Origin: Microbacterium aurugineum
Lineage (GTDB): Bacteria; Actinomycetota; Actinomycetes; Actinomycetales; Microbacteriaceae
Direction: 5' to 3'
Length of the DNA stretch: 64,000 nt
NCBI RefSeq assembly: GCF_023101205.1
Contig: NZ_CP078078.1
Coordinates: 248,001 to 312,000, forward strand
This document shows positions 27,488 through 36,257 of the stretch, one piece after another. The notes under the pieces are model-generated. The model searched no databases. It worked only from the letters and a program-made list of their open reading frames with translations, and was not told where the DNA came from. Positions within the stretch are counted from its first letter, which is position 1, and each line of letters starts with the position of its first letter. The translations under genes were made by a program, and so were the position numbers.

Positions 27488-27867
27488 TGCCGGGGTGGTC
27501 CTTCGAGCCGGGCGACGGCGACTTTCAGGTCGGTGACATCGGCCGCGACCGCATCGATCCGGGTGGTCAGAGTCTCGGAAACGGCATCGATGCGATCGGT
27601 CAGAGTTCCGGAGACGGCGTCGATGCGGGCGGTCAGAGTTTCGGAGACGGCGTCGATGCGGGTGCTGAGCTTCTCGTCGACGGCGTCGATGCGGGTGCTG
27701 AGCTTTTCGTCGACGGCATCGATGCGGGTGCTGAGTTTCTCGTCGACGGCATCGATGCGGTCATCGATGCGGCGGACCATCCAGGCGCCAGCAGCGAAGA
27801 GGCTCGCGGTGATCGTGAGCACGACGCCGATCGCGCTGATGATGATCGCCAGGACCTCGGTGGACAA
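27466..27867 (-). CDS. Membrane-anchored hendecad coiled-coil protein, 133 aa
   Basis: One N-terminal span (VLAIIISAIGVVLTITASLF) is followed by a long right-handed coiled coil built from 11-residue repeats: RIDAVDEKLST three times, then RIDAVSETLTA, RIDAVSGTLTD and RIDAVSETLTT. The DNA shows the same as 33-bp units at 27562-27759. The 11-residue period (hendecad) gives an untwisted rod. The start is a TTG at 27867 with GAGGAG 8 bases upstream. The function is unknown. A protein of the same design but different repeat sequence is encoded at 45003-45356. Confidence 0.8.
   Translation of the reverse strand: MSTEVLAIIISAIGVVLTITASLFAAGAWMVRRIDDRIDAVDEKLSTRIDAVDEKLSTRIDAVDEKLSTRIDAVSETLTARIDAVSGTLTDRIDAVSETLTTRIDAVAADVTDLKVAVARLEGPPRHLLTVRR
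27562..27759. repeat. 33-bp tandem repeats encoding hendecads
   Basis: Six units of 33 bases: three nearly identical at 27661-27693, 27694-27726 and 27727-27759 (each starts GGTGCTGAG), and three of a second type at 27562-27594, 27595-27627 and 27628-27660. Each encodes one 11-residue coiled-coil turn. No spacers, so not CRISPR. Confidence 0.85.
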
Positions 27868-27988
27868 CGCGTGCTCTCCTCGCTGCGGATGGGTGTGTCG
27901 TCGACGTTACGCCGGACTCGCGGGTGGGTGCTCCGGTATTCCGGCATCCGTGAAGGGATCGACGATATCGGCGGGTGTGCAGGAGATG

Positions 27989-29134
27989 TCAGCGTACGGA
28001 AGCCCGACGAGGGGAACGTGCGGCGACCAGCATCAGCACCGGGATGAGCGCGCACAGCCCGGCGGACACGAGGAACGTCGCACTCGATGCCGGATCCCGA
28101 CCGATCAGGAGGATCACCGTCGGCACGAACGTCCCCCCGACGGCCCCGCAGGCGACGAGCGCGCCGGTCACCGCAGCGCTGCGCGCGGGGTCGAGACGAT
28201 CGAGGGCGAGTCCCAGGATGAGGCCGTAGCTGGGTGCGAGGAGGACGACCACGGCGGCCAGCCCGCCGAGCGCCACTTCCGGCGCGGACTCCACCAGTAT
28301 CCCCGCGGTCGCCATCAGGACCGCCGCGGCACCCGTCGCGGACACGAGGATCACGATCGGTGGGACGGAGAGGCGGCGCAGTCCCGCCGCGCTGAACCGT
28401 CCGACGGCCATGAGCGTCCAGAACGCCGAGGTCCCCAGCGCGGCGAGGCCCGGATCGACCGCGAGGATCCGCTCCGGGATCACCGCCGACCACCCGGAGA
28501 GCACGGTCTCGACGCCGACGTACAGGGGGAGTGCGACGGCGAAGGGAAGGAGCGCGAGCAGCCCGCGAACGTCCCGATGCGCGGGAGTCTCGGCGGGGGA
28601 GGTCGGGGCCGCCGGTCCCGCGAGCATCGCCAGAGCCAGGAGCGGCACGATCGCCAGGATGCCGAGCAGCGGGCGCGTTCCGGACCCCACGGCGACGAGC
28701 AGGGGCGTGACCGCGGCGCACACCGCGACCGTGCCGAGCAGAGCGCTGAGCAGCCCCGTCGCGCTGCCGGCGGCCACGGACTTCGCCGCCACGGATCCCG
28801 AGGCCTCCACCAGCCCGAACCCGAATCCGGCGACGGCGGCCGCGGCGATGAACATGGCGGGGGCGTCTGCCACGGCCACGGCGATGATCGCCACGGCTTG
28901 GAGGGCACTGCCGAGCATCAGCGTGGTGCGCGGTGGACGGCGCATCAACAGCGGGCCCGAGCTCAGGACTCCGACCAAGAGCCCGCCGAAGAGGGCGGGG
29001 ACCGCGGCGCTGAGGTCGGTCGCCATCGCGCGTTCGGTGGAGGGCAGGACCGCGGGGACGAAGGCGGCCGTGACCCCGAGGCCCGCGAAGGCGGTGAACA
29101 GCCCCGCTCGCGCTCGCCGGGTGCGGGCGGTCAC
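27989..29134 (-). CDS. MFS transporter, 12 TM
   Basis: 381 aa with about 12 membrane spans and short loops. There is no long N- or C-terminal tail. The acidic-basic pattern between spans 2 and 3 (LLMRRPPRTTLML) fits the MFS loop motif A in reduced form. It lies downstream of an RpiR-type regulator gene and overlaps it by 4 bases, and the pair is divergent from the muropeptide ABC operon. Transport of a recycled wall sugar or amino sugar is therefore a reasonable guess, but the protein itself does not show it. The 121 bases downstream (27868-27988) hold nothing I can identify. Confidence 0.85.
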   Translation of the reverse strand: MTARTRRARAGLFTAFAGLGVTAAFVPAVLPSTERAMATDLSAAVPALFGGLLVGVLSSGPLLMRRPPRTTLMLGSALQAVAIIAVAVADAPAMFIAAAAVAGFGFGLVEASGSVAAKSVAAGSATGLLSALLGTVAVCAAVTPLLVAVGSGTRPLLGILAIVPLLALAMLAGPAAPTSPAETPAHRDVRGLLALLPFAVALPLYVGVETVLSGWSAVIPERILAVDPGLAALGTSAFWTLMAVGRFSAAGLRRLSVPPIVILVSATGAAAVLMATAGILVESAPEVALGGLAAVVVLLAPSYGLILGLALDRLDPARSAAVTGALVACGAVGGTFVPTVILLIGRDPASSATFLVSAGLCALIPVLMLVAARSPRRASVR

Positions 29135-30033
29135 GCCCCCGTCTTCCGCACGCGGTGGACGGCGGCGAAGGTGTCGCGCAGAGCCTCCATCGAGCGGTCG
29201 TAGTTCGACTGTGCGACGCCGATGAAGATGCAGTCGACCACCATCAGCTGGGCGATCCGGCTGCCGAGGGCACCCGACCGGAAGCCGGTCTCGCGCGCGG
29301 CGGTCGTCAGGACGATGTCCGCCTGGTCGGCCAGTGGAGCGCCGGCATGGTTCGTGATCGCGATCGTCGTCGCCCCGGTCTGGCGGGCGAGCAGCAGGAA
29401 CTCGATCGTGTCGGTCGTGGTGCCGGTGTGCGACACCGCGATCGCGACGTTGCCGGGGCCGAGCGTCGCCGCCGAGGTCCAGGCGGCATGCGGGTCGGAC
29501 CAGTCCAGTGCCGTGCGCCCGATCCGGGTGAGCTTGCGCTGCAGGTCGAGGCCGACGATGGAGCTCGCACCCACACCGAAGATGTCGACCCTGGTCGAGG
29601 ACGTGATGGCGTCGACGGAAGCGCGCAGTGACTCCGTGTCGAGCACCTTGGCGGTGTCCGCGAGCGAGAGGGTCTCGGCCAGCGACACCTTCGCGACGAT
29701 GTCGGACAGCGTGTCGTTGCGGTCGATGTCGCCGGAGACGGCGGGGAGCGCGGCCGTGTCGAACGTCTCGCGTTCGACGTCGCGCAGCACGTGGTTGCGC
29801 AGCTCGCGCACGTGCTCGTAGCCGAGTCGCTTGCAGAACCTCACCACCGAGGTGGTCGAGGTGTCGCAGCGCTGGGCGAGTTCGGCTATGGAGAGTCCGG
29901 CGGTCCCCGCCGGATCGGAGAGGAAGAGGTCGGCGATGCGCTGCTCGCTCGGACGCAGCTCGGGACGGATCGCACGCATGCGGACGAGCACGGGGTGTGC
30001 GCCGGCATCATCGCGGGCGGCTTCGTGGGGCAT
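29131..30033 (-). CDS. RpiR-family regulator with SIS domain (MurR-like)
   Basis: 300 aa. Residues ~10-85 are the RpiR helix-turn-helix (LRPSEQRIADLFLSDP, SIAELAQRCDTSTTSVVRFC). Residues ~130-265 are a sugar-isomerase (SIS) domain that binds phosphosugars (VDIFGVGASSIVGLDLQRKL, VSHTGTTTDTIEFLLLA). E. coli MurR has the same layout and senses MurNAc-6-phosphate. Here the gene is divergent from an operon carrying murQ and anmK, whose intermediate is MurNAc-6-phosphate, so the same role is likely. GGAG lies 5 bases before the ATG. An inverted repeat 22 bases upstream is the obvious operator candidate. Confidence 0.9.
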   Translation of the reverse strand: MPHEAARDDAGAHPVLVRMRAIRPELRPSEQRIADLFLSDPAGTAGLSIAELAQRCDTSTTSVVRFCKRLGYEHVRELRNHVLRDVERETFDTAALPAVSGDIDRNDTLSDIVAKVSLAETLSLADTAKVLDTESLRASVDAITSSTRVDIFGVGASSIVGLDLQRKLTRIGRTALDWSDPHAAWTSAATLGPGNVAIAVSHTGTTTDTIEFLLLARQTGATTIAITNHAGAPLADQADIVLTTAARETGFRSGALGSRIAQLMVVDCIFIGVAQSNYDRSMEALRDTFAAVHRVRKTGA

Positions 30034-30054
30034 AGGGTCTCCGATCGCTGTTCA

Positions 30055-30109
30055 TAACAGTAGAGGAACTTCTGTTACATCAGTAGTGTCTGTCGTGTAC
30101 TTTTAGTAC
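30055..30109. promoter_or_regulatory. Operator candidates in the RpiR / ABC operon divergent region
   Basis: TAACAG (30055-30060) and CTGTTA (30072-30077) form a perfect inverted repeat with 11 bases between arms. GTAC-TTTTA-GTAC follows at 30097-30109. The 164-base gap separates the RpiR gene from the substrate-binding protein gene and is markedly more AT-rich than its surroundings. RpiR binding is inferred from position only. Confidence 0.5.
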
Positions 30110-30197
30110 CAACCCAGACCGACGATGTTCGCGGGCGGCAGGCGACAGAGCCTGACCCGACGCCACGGCGACGCGTCCCAGCCAGGAGGAATCAGCA

Positions 30198-31742
30198 ATG
30201 AGCACAGCACGGCGGGCGTCATTCGGCGCTCTCACAGCCACGGGTGTCGCTTTGGCGCTCGTGATCACCGGTTGTTCCGCACCCGCGTCCGACACCCCGT
30301 CGACGGGTGAGGCCGGCGGTGACCTCGTCATCGGCGTCACGAGCGATCCCGACACGCTCTTCCCCTGGAAGGCGACGCAGTTCCAGGCCGTCAACGTCCT
30401 GCAGAACCTGTACGGCACGCTGACCGAGTTCGATGAGGACCTCAACGTGGTCCCCGGCCTCGCCGAGTCGTGGGACGTCTCGGAAGACGGTCTCACCGTG
30501 ACCTTCCACCTGCGCGAGGGCGTCACCTACGCGGACGGCAGCACCTTCGGCTCCGAAGACGTCAAGTACTCTCTCGACGCCATCGCCGCCGAGGAGACGG
30601 CGGCCGTCGCAGCGAGCTCTCTCGCCTCCGTCACCGCGGTCGAGGCCACCGACGAGAACACCGTCACCCTCACCCTGAGCGCGCCCGACGCCGCGCTTCC
30701 CGCGAACCTCGCCGTGATCAACATGGCGATGCTCTCCTCGGACGACACCGAAGAGGGGCTGAACACCACGCCCAACGGCACCGGTCCCTTCATCCTCGAC
30801 GACCGCAAGGCGAGCCAGTCGATCACGCTGGCGAAGAACGAGGACTACTGGGGCGACGCGGCGCTGCTCGACACGGTCGAGTTCCGGGTGATCCCCGACG
30901 AGTCGTCGATCGTGTCGGCGATGCAGTCCGGCAACGTGCAGCTGGCCGTCTTCGACGACCCGCTGGTCGCACAGACCGCCGAGGGCGCGAACGTCGAGGT
31001 CGCCACGACCCCGCAGCTGAGCTACCACGCGCTGCAGCTGAACGCCACGCGCGGTGACCTGACCGACGTCAACGTGCGACTCGCGATGCAGTGCGCGATC
31101 GACCGCCAGGAGGTGCTCGACACGGCAGCTCTCGGCGAGGGCGAAGTCACCGGTCCCATCACCTCTCCCGCGTACAAGTCCGACCCCGAGGCGCGTCCGT
31201 GCCCCGAGCGTGATCTCGACAAGGCCGCCGAGTACCTGAAGAAGGCGGGCAAGGAGGACGGCGTCACCGTCAAGACGATCGTCTCCCAGGGTGAGTACGC
31301 GACGTCGGTGAACGAGGCCCAGAACCTCAAGGCGCAGCTGGCCGACGCGAACATCACGCTCGACCTCGAGGTGCTCGAGTCCGGCGCGTTCGTCGATCGC
31401 TGGATCGCAGCCGACTTCGACGCCGCCGTCGCCCTCAACGGCGGTCGTCCCGACCCCGACGGCATGTACGGCCGCTACTTCACCAGCACCGGAAACCTGA
31501 ACAAGGTCGCCGGATACTCCTCGCCCGAGCTCGACGCGCTCTTCGCCGAGGGTCGCCAGACGGCCGACCCGGAGAAGCGCAAGGACATCTACGCGCAGGT
31601 CTCCGAGAACCTCGAGGACAACGCCGCGTGGATCTGGCTGTTCACGAGCTACACCTACACCGCGACCTCCTCGACCGTCGACGGCTTCGTCCCGATGGCG
31701 AACGGCTCGCTGCAGTACCTGCGGACTACCTCCATCAAGTAG
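30198..31742 (+). CDS. ABC transporter substrate-binding lipoprotein (peptide family 5)
   Basis: 514 aa. The signal peptide ends in a lipobox, LVITGC, with the lipidated Cys at residue 26, so the protein is anchored on the outer face of the membrane. The rest is a family-5 (oligopeptide/dipeptide) binding protein: TSDPDTLFPW-type opening after the linker, VTFHLREGVTYADGSTFGSE, and YHALQLNATRGDLTDVNVRL. Relatives such as MppA and OppA bind peptides including wall peptides. As the first gene of an operon with MurQ, AnmK and a dipeptide epimerase, muropeptides or free murein peptides are the likely cargo. AGGAGG precedes the ATG by 9 bases. Confidence 0.92.
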   Translation: MSTARRASFGALTATGVALALVITGCSAPASDTPSTGEAGGDLVIGVTSDPDTLFPWKATQFQAVNVLQNLYGTLTEFDEDLNVVPGLAESWDVSEDGLTVTFHLREGVTYADGSTFGSEDVKYSLDAIAAEETAAVAASSLASVTAVEATDENTVTLTLSAPDAALPANLAVINMAMLSSDDTEEGLNTTPNGTGPFILDDRKASQSITLAKNEDYWGDAALLDTVEFRVIPDESSIVSAMQSGNVQLAVFDDPLVAQTAEGANVEVATTPQLSYHALQLNATRGDLTDVNVRLAMQCAIDRQEVLDTAALGEGEVTGPITSPAYKSDPEARPCPERDLDKAAEYLKKAGKEDGVTVKTIVSQGEYATSVNEAQNLKAQLADANITLDLEVLESGAFVDRWIAADFDAAVALNGGRPDPDGMYGRYFTSTGNLNKVAGYSSPELDALFAEGRQTADPEKRKDIYAQVSENLEDNAAWIWLFTSYTYTATSSTVDGFVPMANGSLQYLRTTSIK

Positions 31743-31748
31743 CGGATC

Positions 31749-31779
31749 GGAGGGGGCGCGGCCACCCCGCGCCCCCTCC
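31749..31779 (+). terminator. GC-rich hairpin between binding-protein and permease genes
   Basis: GGAGGGGGCGCGG (31749-31761) and CCGCGCCCCCTCC (31767-31779) are perfect 13-base arms with a 5-base loop, 7 bases after the stop. No T-run follows. In ABC operons such structures protect the upstream message or stop part of the polymerases, giving excess binding protein over permeases. Confidence 0.75.
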
Positions 31780-31809
31780 CTCCCCGACGACAGGCACCCC
31801 CACACGCGC

Positions 31810-32781
31810 ATGTTCAGACAGCTCCTCCGCAACAGCGTGCTGCGACGCATCGTCGCCGCACTCGGCACGCTCCTCGGCGTCGCCATCTTCGTCTTCCTGA
31901 TGCTGCGGGCCATCCCCGGCGATCAGATCAGCTCCGGCCTCGGCACGGAGGCGGCCGCCCTCACGCCGTCGCAACGCGCAGCCCTCGAGGCCTACTACGG
32001 GCTCGACCAGCCGCTCTTCGTGCAGTTCTTCTCCTGGTTGGGCAACATCTTCACCGGAAACCTCGGGTTCTCCTCTCGGGCACAGACGAGCGTCCTCGAT
32101 CTCACCGCCGCCGCTCTTCCCGTCACCTTCGAGCTCGCGATCTTCTCGATCGTGATCGCCCTGGCCATCGGCATCCCCCTCGGAATGCTCTCCGCCTCGA
32201 AGCCCGACTCGTTCCGCGACGGCGTCGGACAGGTCGTCGGCCTCGCCGGTCTCTCGATCCCCGCGTTCCTGCTCGGGACGGCGCTCCTGGCGATCCTCGC
32301 CTCCTCGTTCGGCTTCAACCCGAACGGTCAGGCCTACGCCACGCTGTTCGAGGACCCGCTGCTGAACCTCCAGCAGATGCTGCTGCCCTCGATCGTGCTC
32401 GGCTTCGGCATCGCCGCGCCGATCATGCGCACGACCCGCACCGCGGTGCTCGAGATCCGCGCCAACGACTTCATCCGCACGGCCAGGGCGAAGGGCGTCC
32501 CGCCGCGGCGGCTGCAGGTGCGTCACGTGCTCGGCAACGCCCTGGTTCCCATCGTCACGATGACCGGCCTGCAGTTCGGCTACCTCCTCGGCGGCGCCGT
32601 GGTGGTGGAGCAGATCTTCTCGCTCCCCGGCATCGGGCGACAGGTGCTCCTCGGCATCCAGCAGAAGGAATACGCACTCGTGCAGAGCACCGTCCTCGTG
32701 ATCGCGCTCGCCTTCGTCATCGTCAACCTGCTCACCGACCTGCTCTACCGGGTCATCGATCCTCGGGTGCGTGCCGCATGA
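31810..32781 (+). CDS. Peptide ABC transporter permease (DppB type)
   Basis: 323 aa, six membrane spans. Seen: the N-terminal VAIFVFLMLRAIPGD segment typical of DppB/OppB, a long first extracytoplasmic loop, and the cytoplasmic EAA loop (VLEIRANDFIRTARAKGVPP) that contacts the ATPase, followed by ALVPIVTMTGLQFGYLLGGA. It forms the membrane channel with the DppC-type subunit encoded next, overlapping by 4 bases. No good ribosome site is seen before the ATG, and the preceding hairpin lies 30 bases upstream, so lower translation than for the binding protein is likely. Confidence 0.93.
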   Translation: MFRQLLRNSVLRRIVAALGTLLGVAIFVFLMLRAIPGDQISSGLGTEAAALTPSQRAALEAYYGLDQPLFVQFFSWLGNIFTGNLGFSSRAQTSVLDLTAAALPVTFELAIFSIVIALAIGIPLGMLSASKPDSFRDGVGQVVGLAGLSIPAFLLGTALLAILASSFGFNPNGQAYATLFEDPLLNLQQMLLPSIVLGFGIAAPIMRTTRTAVLEIRANDFIRTARAKGVPPRRLQVRHVLGNALVPIVTMTGLQFGYLLGGAVVVEQIFSLPGIGRQVLLGIQQKEYALVQSTVLVIALAFVIVNLLTDLLYRVIDPRVRAA

Positions 32782-33665
32782 CCGACATCTCTCAGACTCC
32801 GACCCTCGCCCCCGGCGGCGGGCGCAGCATGGAGCGCGTGCGTCTCCTGCTGCGCAGTCGCAGTGGACTCACGGGCCTCATCATCGTCGTCCTGCTCGCG
32901 GTGCTGAGCCTCGTCTCGGCGTTCGGGCTGCTGCCGTTCGACCCGCTTGCGCAGGATCCGCCGTCCCGCCTGCAGCCGCCGTCCGCCGTGCACTGGTTCG
33001 GCACCGATCAGTTCGGTCGCGACGTGTTCTCCCGCGTGGCCGCCGGTGTCGCCAACTCGGCGCTGATCTCGGTGGTCGCGGTGGCCTTCGCCACCGTCGT
33101 CGGAACCGTGTGCGGACTCATCGCCGGCTTCTACCGCGGCATCTCCGACGGCGCGATCACGGCGGTCACCAACGTGCTGTTCGCGTTCCCTCCGCTGCTG
33201 CTGGCCCTGTCGCTCGCGTCGGTGTTCGACCGCAACTGGTTCACCATCGCCGTGGCCATCGCGATCGTGTACGTGCCGATCTTCATCCGCGTCACCCGCG
33301 GACCCGTGCTGTCGCTGCGCGAGGTCGAGTACGTCAAGGCGGCCAAGAGCACGGGTCAGAGTCGCATGGCGACCATGTTCCGGCACGTGCTGCCGAACAT
33401 CACGTCGATCATCATCGTGCAGGTCACGCTCTCCCTGTCGTGGGCCGTGCTCACCGAGGCCTCGCTGAGCTTCCTCGGTCTCGGCACGCCGCCGCCCGCC
33501 CCATCGCTCGGCTCGATGATCTTCGAGGCGCGCACGCTCGTGACGATCGCGCCGTGGACGATGATCGCGCCCGGTGTGATCGTGGTGCTCCTCGTCGTCG
33601 GCCTGAACCTGCTCGGTGACGGGCTGCGCGACAGTCTCGACCCCCGGAACAGAGGAAAGCGATGA
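32778..33665 (+). CDS. Peptide ABC transporter permease (DppC type)
   Basis: 295 aa, six membrane spans. Typical DppC features are present: HWFGTDQFGRDVFSRVAAG after the first span, and the EAA loop VEYVKAAKSTGQSRMATMF. It ends in the charged tail LDPRNRGKR. It pairs with the DppB-type subunit; start and stop overlap both neighbours by 4 bases (ATGA), so it is translated together with the permease before it and MurQ after it. Confidence 0.93.
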   Translation: MTDISQTPTLAPGGGRSMERVRLLLRSRSGLTGLIIVVLLAVLSLVSAFGLLPFDPLAQDPPSRLQPPSAVHWFGTDQFGRDVFSRVAAGVANSALISVVAVAFATVVGTVCGLIAGFYRGISDGAITAVTNVLFAFPPLLLALSLASVFDRNWFTIAVAIAIVYVPIFIRVTRGPVLSLREVEYVKAAKSTGQSRMATMFRHVLPNITSIIIVQVTLSLSWAVLTEASLSFLGLGTPPPAPSLGSMIFEARTLVTIAPWTMIAPGVIVVLLVVGLNLLGDGLRDSLDPRNRGKR

Positions 33666-34567
33666 CCCGGGAGGATCTCGGCGGGCTGGCCACGGAAGCC
33701 AGCGATCCGCGCTATGCGGAACTCGACCTGATGAGCGTGGCGGAACTCGCGCAGACCATGAACGAGGCGGACGCCACCGTGCCCGCCGCGGTGCAGCGCG
33801 CCCTGCCGCAGATCGTGCCCGCCATCGAGGAGACGGCCGCTCGCATGGCGCAGGGTGGCCGCCTGGTCTACGTCGGCGCGGGAACCCCCGGACGCATCGG
33901 TGTGCTCGACGCCTCGGAGTGCCCGCCCACGTTCAGCACGCCGCCGGAGCTCGTCTTCGCGATCATGGCCGGGGGCCCCGGCGCGATCGTGAACCCCGTC
34001 GAGGGTGCGGAGGATGACGCGGACGCGGGTGCTGCAGCGATCGACGCGGCCGGCATCGGTCCGCTCGACACCGTGATCGGCATCGCCTCCAGCGGACGCA
34101 CGCCCTATGTGATCGCGGCCGTCCGCCGTGCGCGCGAGCTCGGAGCGCTCAGCATCGGTCTCTCGTGCAATGTCGGCACCGCGCTCAGTGCCGCGGCGGA
34201 GCACGGGATCGAGGTCGAGGTCGGCCCCGAGGTGCTCTCCGGCTCGACGCGGCTCAAGTCGGGCACGGCCCAGAAGCTCGTGCTGAACATGTTCTCGACC
34301 ATCTCGATGGTGCGAAACGGCAAGGCGTACGGCAACCTGATGGTGGATGTGAAGGCCACCAACCACAAGCTGCGTGAGCGGGCCATCCGGATGGTGCAGA
34401 CCATCGCGGCGGTCGACCGGGACGCGGCGCTGGCCGCTCTGGAATCGGCCGCCTACGACGTGAAGCTCGCGTCGATCATGATCCGCCGCGGGGAGGATCT
34501 CCCGGCGGCGACCGCACGACTGCATGCCGCCGACGGCCGGCTGCGCACCGCACTGGAGGAGAACTGA
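33662..34567 (+). CDS. murQ: N-acetylmuramic acid 6-phosphate etherase
   Basis: 301 aa. It splits the D-lactyl ether of MurNAc-6-phosphate to give GlcNAc-6-phosphate and D-lactate, the central step of cytoplasmic wall recycling. SIS fold with both catalytic glutamates in place: E86 in DASECPPTFS and E114 in NPVEGAEDD. Other family blocks: SGRTPYVIAAVRRARE, GPEVLSGSTRLKSGTAQKL and NLMVDVKATNHKLRERA. Length is as usual for MurQ. In Microbacterium the muramic acid is often N-glycolylated, so this enzyme may have to accept the glycolyl form; that is inference. It overlaps the permease gene by 4 bases and anmK by 1. Confidence 0.96.
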   Translation: MTREDLGGLATEASDPRYAELDLMSVAELAQTMNEADATVPAAVQRALPQIVPAIEETAARMAQGGRLVYVGAGTPGRIGVLDASECPPTFSTPPELVFAIMAGGPGAIVNPVEGAEDDADAGAAAIDAAGIGPLDTVIGIASSGRTPYVIAAVRRARELGALSIGLSCNVGTALSAAAEHGIEVEVGPEVLSGSTRLKSGTAQKLVLNMFSTISMVRNGKAYGNLMVDVKATNHKLRERAIRMVQTIAAVDRDAALAALESAAYDVKLASIMIRRGEDLPAATARLHAADGRLRTALEEN

Positions 34568-35757
34568 TGCGCGTCCTCGGACTGATCTCCGGCACCTCGC
34601 ACGACGGGATCGATGCCGCCGTCGTCGACTTCACGACCAGTGGCGGCTTCACCGCGCACGGCGTGGACCTGCGCGGCACGGTGCTCGCGGCGATGAGTGT
34701 GCCGTATACCCCCGAACTGCGGTCGCGGCTGATCGCGGCGCTGCCGCCGGCGCAGACGACGCTCGCCGAAGTCGCGGAGCTCGACACGCTCATCGGTCAG
34801 GCATTCGCCGACGTCGCGGCCGACATCGCCGCAGAAGTGGGGGGCATCGACGCGGTCTGCTCGCACGGACAGACCGTGTACCACTGGGTCGACGGCGCGC
34901 ACGCGCGGGGCACCCTGCAGATCGGGCAGCCCGCCTGGATCGCGGAGAAGGTGGGTGCCCCCGTGGTCTCCGACATCCGCATCCGCGACATCACCGTCGG
35001 TGGCCACGGTGCGCCGCTGGTGTCGTTCCTCGATGAGCTGCTGCTGCGCTCACGCGCCGGGGTGTCCGCCGCCCTGAACCTGGGCGGCATCTCGAACATG
35101 ACGGTGGTGCGGCAGGACGGCCTGGTCGCCTACGACATCGGCCCCGCGAACGCACTCGTCGACGCGGTCATCGTGGAGCACGACCTCAACCCGCTCGGCT
35201 ACGACGACGACGCCGCGATCGCCCGCACCGGGCAGGTCGACGAGACGCTGCTGGCCGCTCTGCTCGAAGACCCCTACTACGCGCTCACCCCGCCCAAGAG
35301 CACGGGCAAGGAACACTTCCACCTCGGCTACGTGCACGAGCACCTCGCCGCGCAGGGGCGCGAGATCGCGGTGGCGGATGTCGTGCGGACACTGACCGAG
35401 CTCACCGTCCGCACGGTCGCACGCGACGTGGAGGCCGCGGGCATCGGGTTCCTCGCCGTGTCGGGCGGCGGCTGCCGCAACCCGCTGATCCTCGATGGAC
35501 TGCGCGCCGCCCTGCCCGCGACCGAGGTCGTGCTGGCCGACGAACTGGGGGCTGCGGCCGACAGCAAGGAGGCGATCCTCCTCGCCCTGATCGGCTGGTC
35601 CACGATGCACGGCGTCCCCGCGATCGTCCCGGGCGGCACCGGTGCTCGCGAGCCGCGCATCCTGGGCACGATCACCCCGGGCGTCGGTCCGCTGCAGATG
35701 CCGGAACCCGTCGCCGCCATCGACTCCCTCGTGCTCACGGAGGCCGCGACATCGTGA
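34567..35757 (+). CDS. anmK: Anhydro-N-acetylmuramic acid kinase
   Basis: 396 aa. It opens the 1,6-anhydro ring of anhMurNAc and phosphorylates it with ATP to MurNAc-6-phosphate, which feeds MurQ. Seen: GLISGTSHDGIDAAVVDF (ATP phosphate loop, here SGTSHDG in place of SGTSLDG), LNLGGISNMTVV, DIGPANALVDAVI and VSGGGCRNPLIL. The substrate arises from lytic transglycosylase or Rpf-like activity on murein, so the operon can use anhydro-muropeptides. The ATG shares one base with the murQ stop. Adjacent murQ and anmK make the pathway assignment strong. Confidence 0.95.
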   Translation: MRVLGLISGTSHDGIDAAVVDFTTSGGFTAHGVDLRGTVLAAMSVPYTPELRSRLIAALPPAQTTLAEVAELDTLIGQAFADVAADIAAEVGGIDAVCSHGQTVYHWVDGAHARGTLQIGQPAWIAEKVGAPVVSDIRIRDITVGGHGAPLVSFLDELLLRSRAGVSAALNLGGISNMTVVRQDGLVAYDIGPANALVDAVIVEHDLNPLGYDDDAAIARTGQVDETLLAALLEDPYYALTPPKSTGKEHFHLGYVHEHLAAQGREIAVADVVRTLTELTVRTVARDVEAAGIGFLAVSGGGCRNPLILDGLRAALPATEVVLADELGAAADSKEAILLALIGWSTMHGVPAIVPGGTGAREPRILGTITPGVGPLQMPEPVAAIDSLVLTEAATS

Positions 35758-36257
35758 CCCTCCAGGTGCGCCCCGCCACCCCGGACGACCTGTCCGGGGT
35801 GCTCGAGGTGTTCCTCGCCTGCTGGCGGGAGAGCTACCGTGGCGTCCTCCCCGATGCGGCGATCGACGCCATGACCGACGCGCGCGCGGAGACGCTGTGG
35901 CGGCGGGTGCTCTCCGACCCGGTGGGCATCGTGCTCGTGGCCGAGCGGGACGGCGGGATCGTCGGGATCACCCGGTACGCGGCGACGTCGAACACCGACG
36001 GGCGGATCGACGGGGCCGTGCACTCCCTGTATGTGTCGCCGCGTGCTCACGGCGGCGGCATCGGCGGAGCGTTGCTGACGTGGGCGACGGCAGAGCTGCG
36101 GGAGGCCGGGGCCGAAGCCGCGACACTGTGGGTGTTCGCAGCGAATGCGCCGTCGATCGGTTTCTACGAGGCGAAGGGCTGGCATCCGGATGGGGCCACC
36201 CGCACGCAGCCGGAGTTCGGCGAGCCCGAGCAGCGCATGCGCAAGGAGTGGACATGA
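35754..36257 (+). CDS. GNAT-family N-acetyltransferase
   Basis: 167 aa. Acetyl-CoA-dependent transferase fold: LQVRPATPDDLSGVLEVFLA at the N-terminus, SLYVSPRAHGGGIGGALLTW as the acetyl-CoA phosphate loop (R-x-x-G-x-G/A variant), and FYEAKGWHPDG near the end. The substrate is unknown. Its place inside the muropeptide operon, coupled by a 4-base overlap (GTGA) to anmK and to the epimerase, suggests it acetylates an amino group of a wall-derived sugar, amino acid or peptide, for instance lysine, ornithine or a free glucosamine. That is inference from context. Confidence 0.88.
   Translation: MTLQVRPATPDDLSGVLEVFLACWRESYRGVLPDAAIDAMTDARAETLWRRVLSDPVGIVLVAERDGGIVGITRYAATSNTDGRIDGAVHSLYVSPRAHGGGIGGALLTWATAELREAGAEAATLWVFAANAPSIGFYEAKGWHPDGATRTQPEFGEPEQRMRKEWT

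Noticed and set aside
27562..27759. 33-bp repeats resembling a CRISPR array
   Set aside because: Units abut without spacers, lie in a good reading frame and encode 11-residue coiled-coil turns; no cas genes are near. The same applies to 45126-45224.
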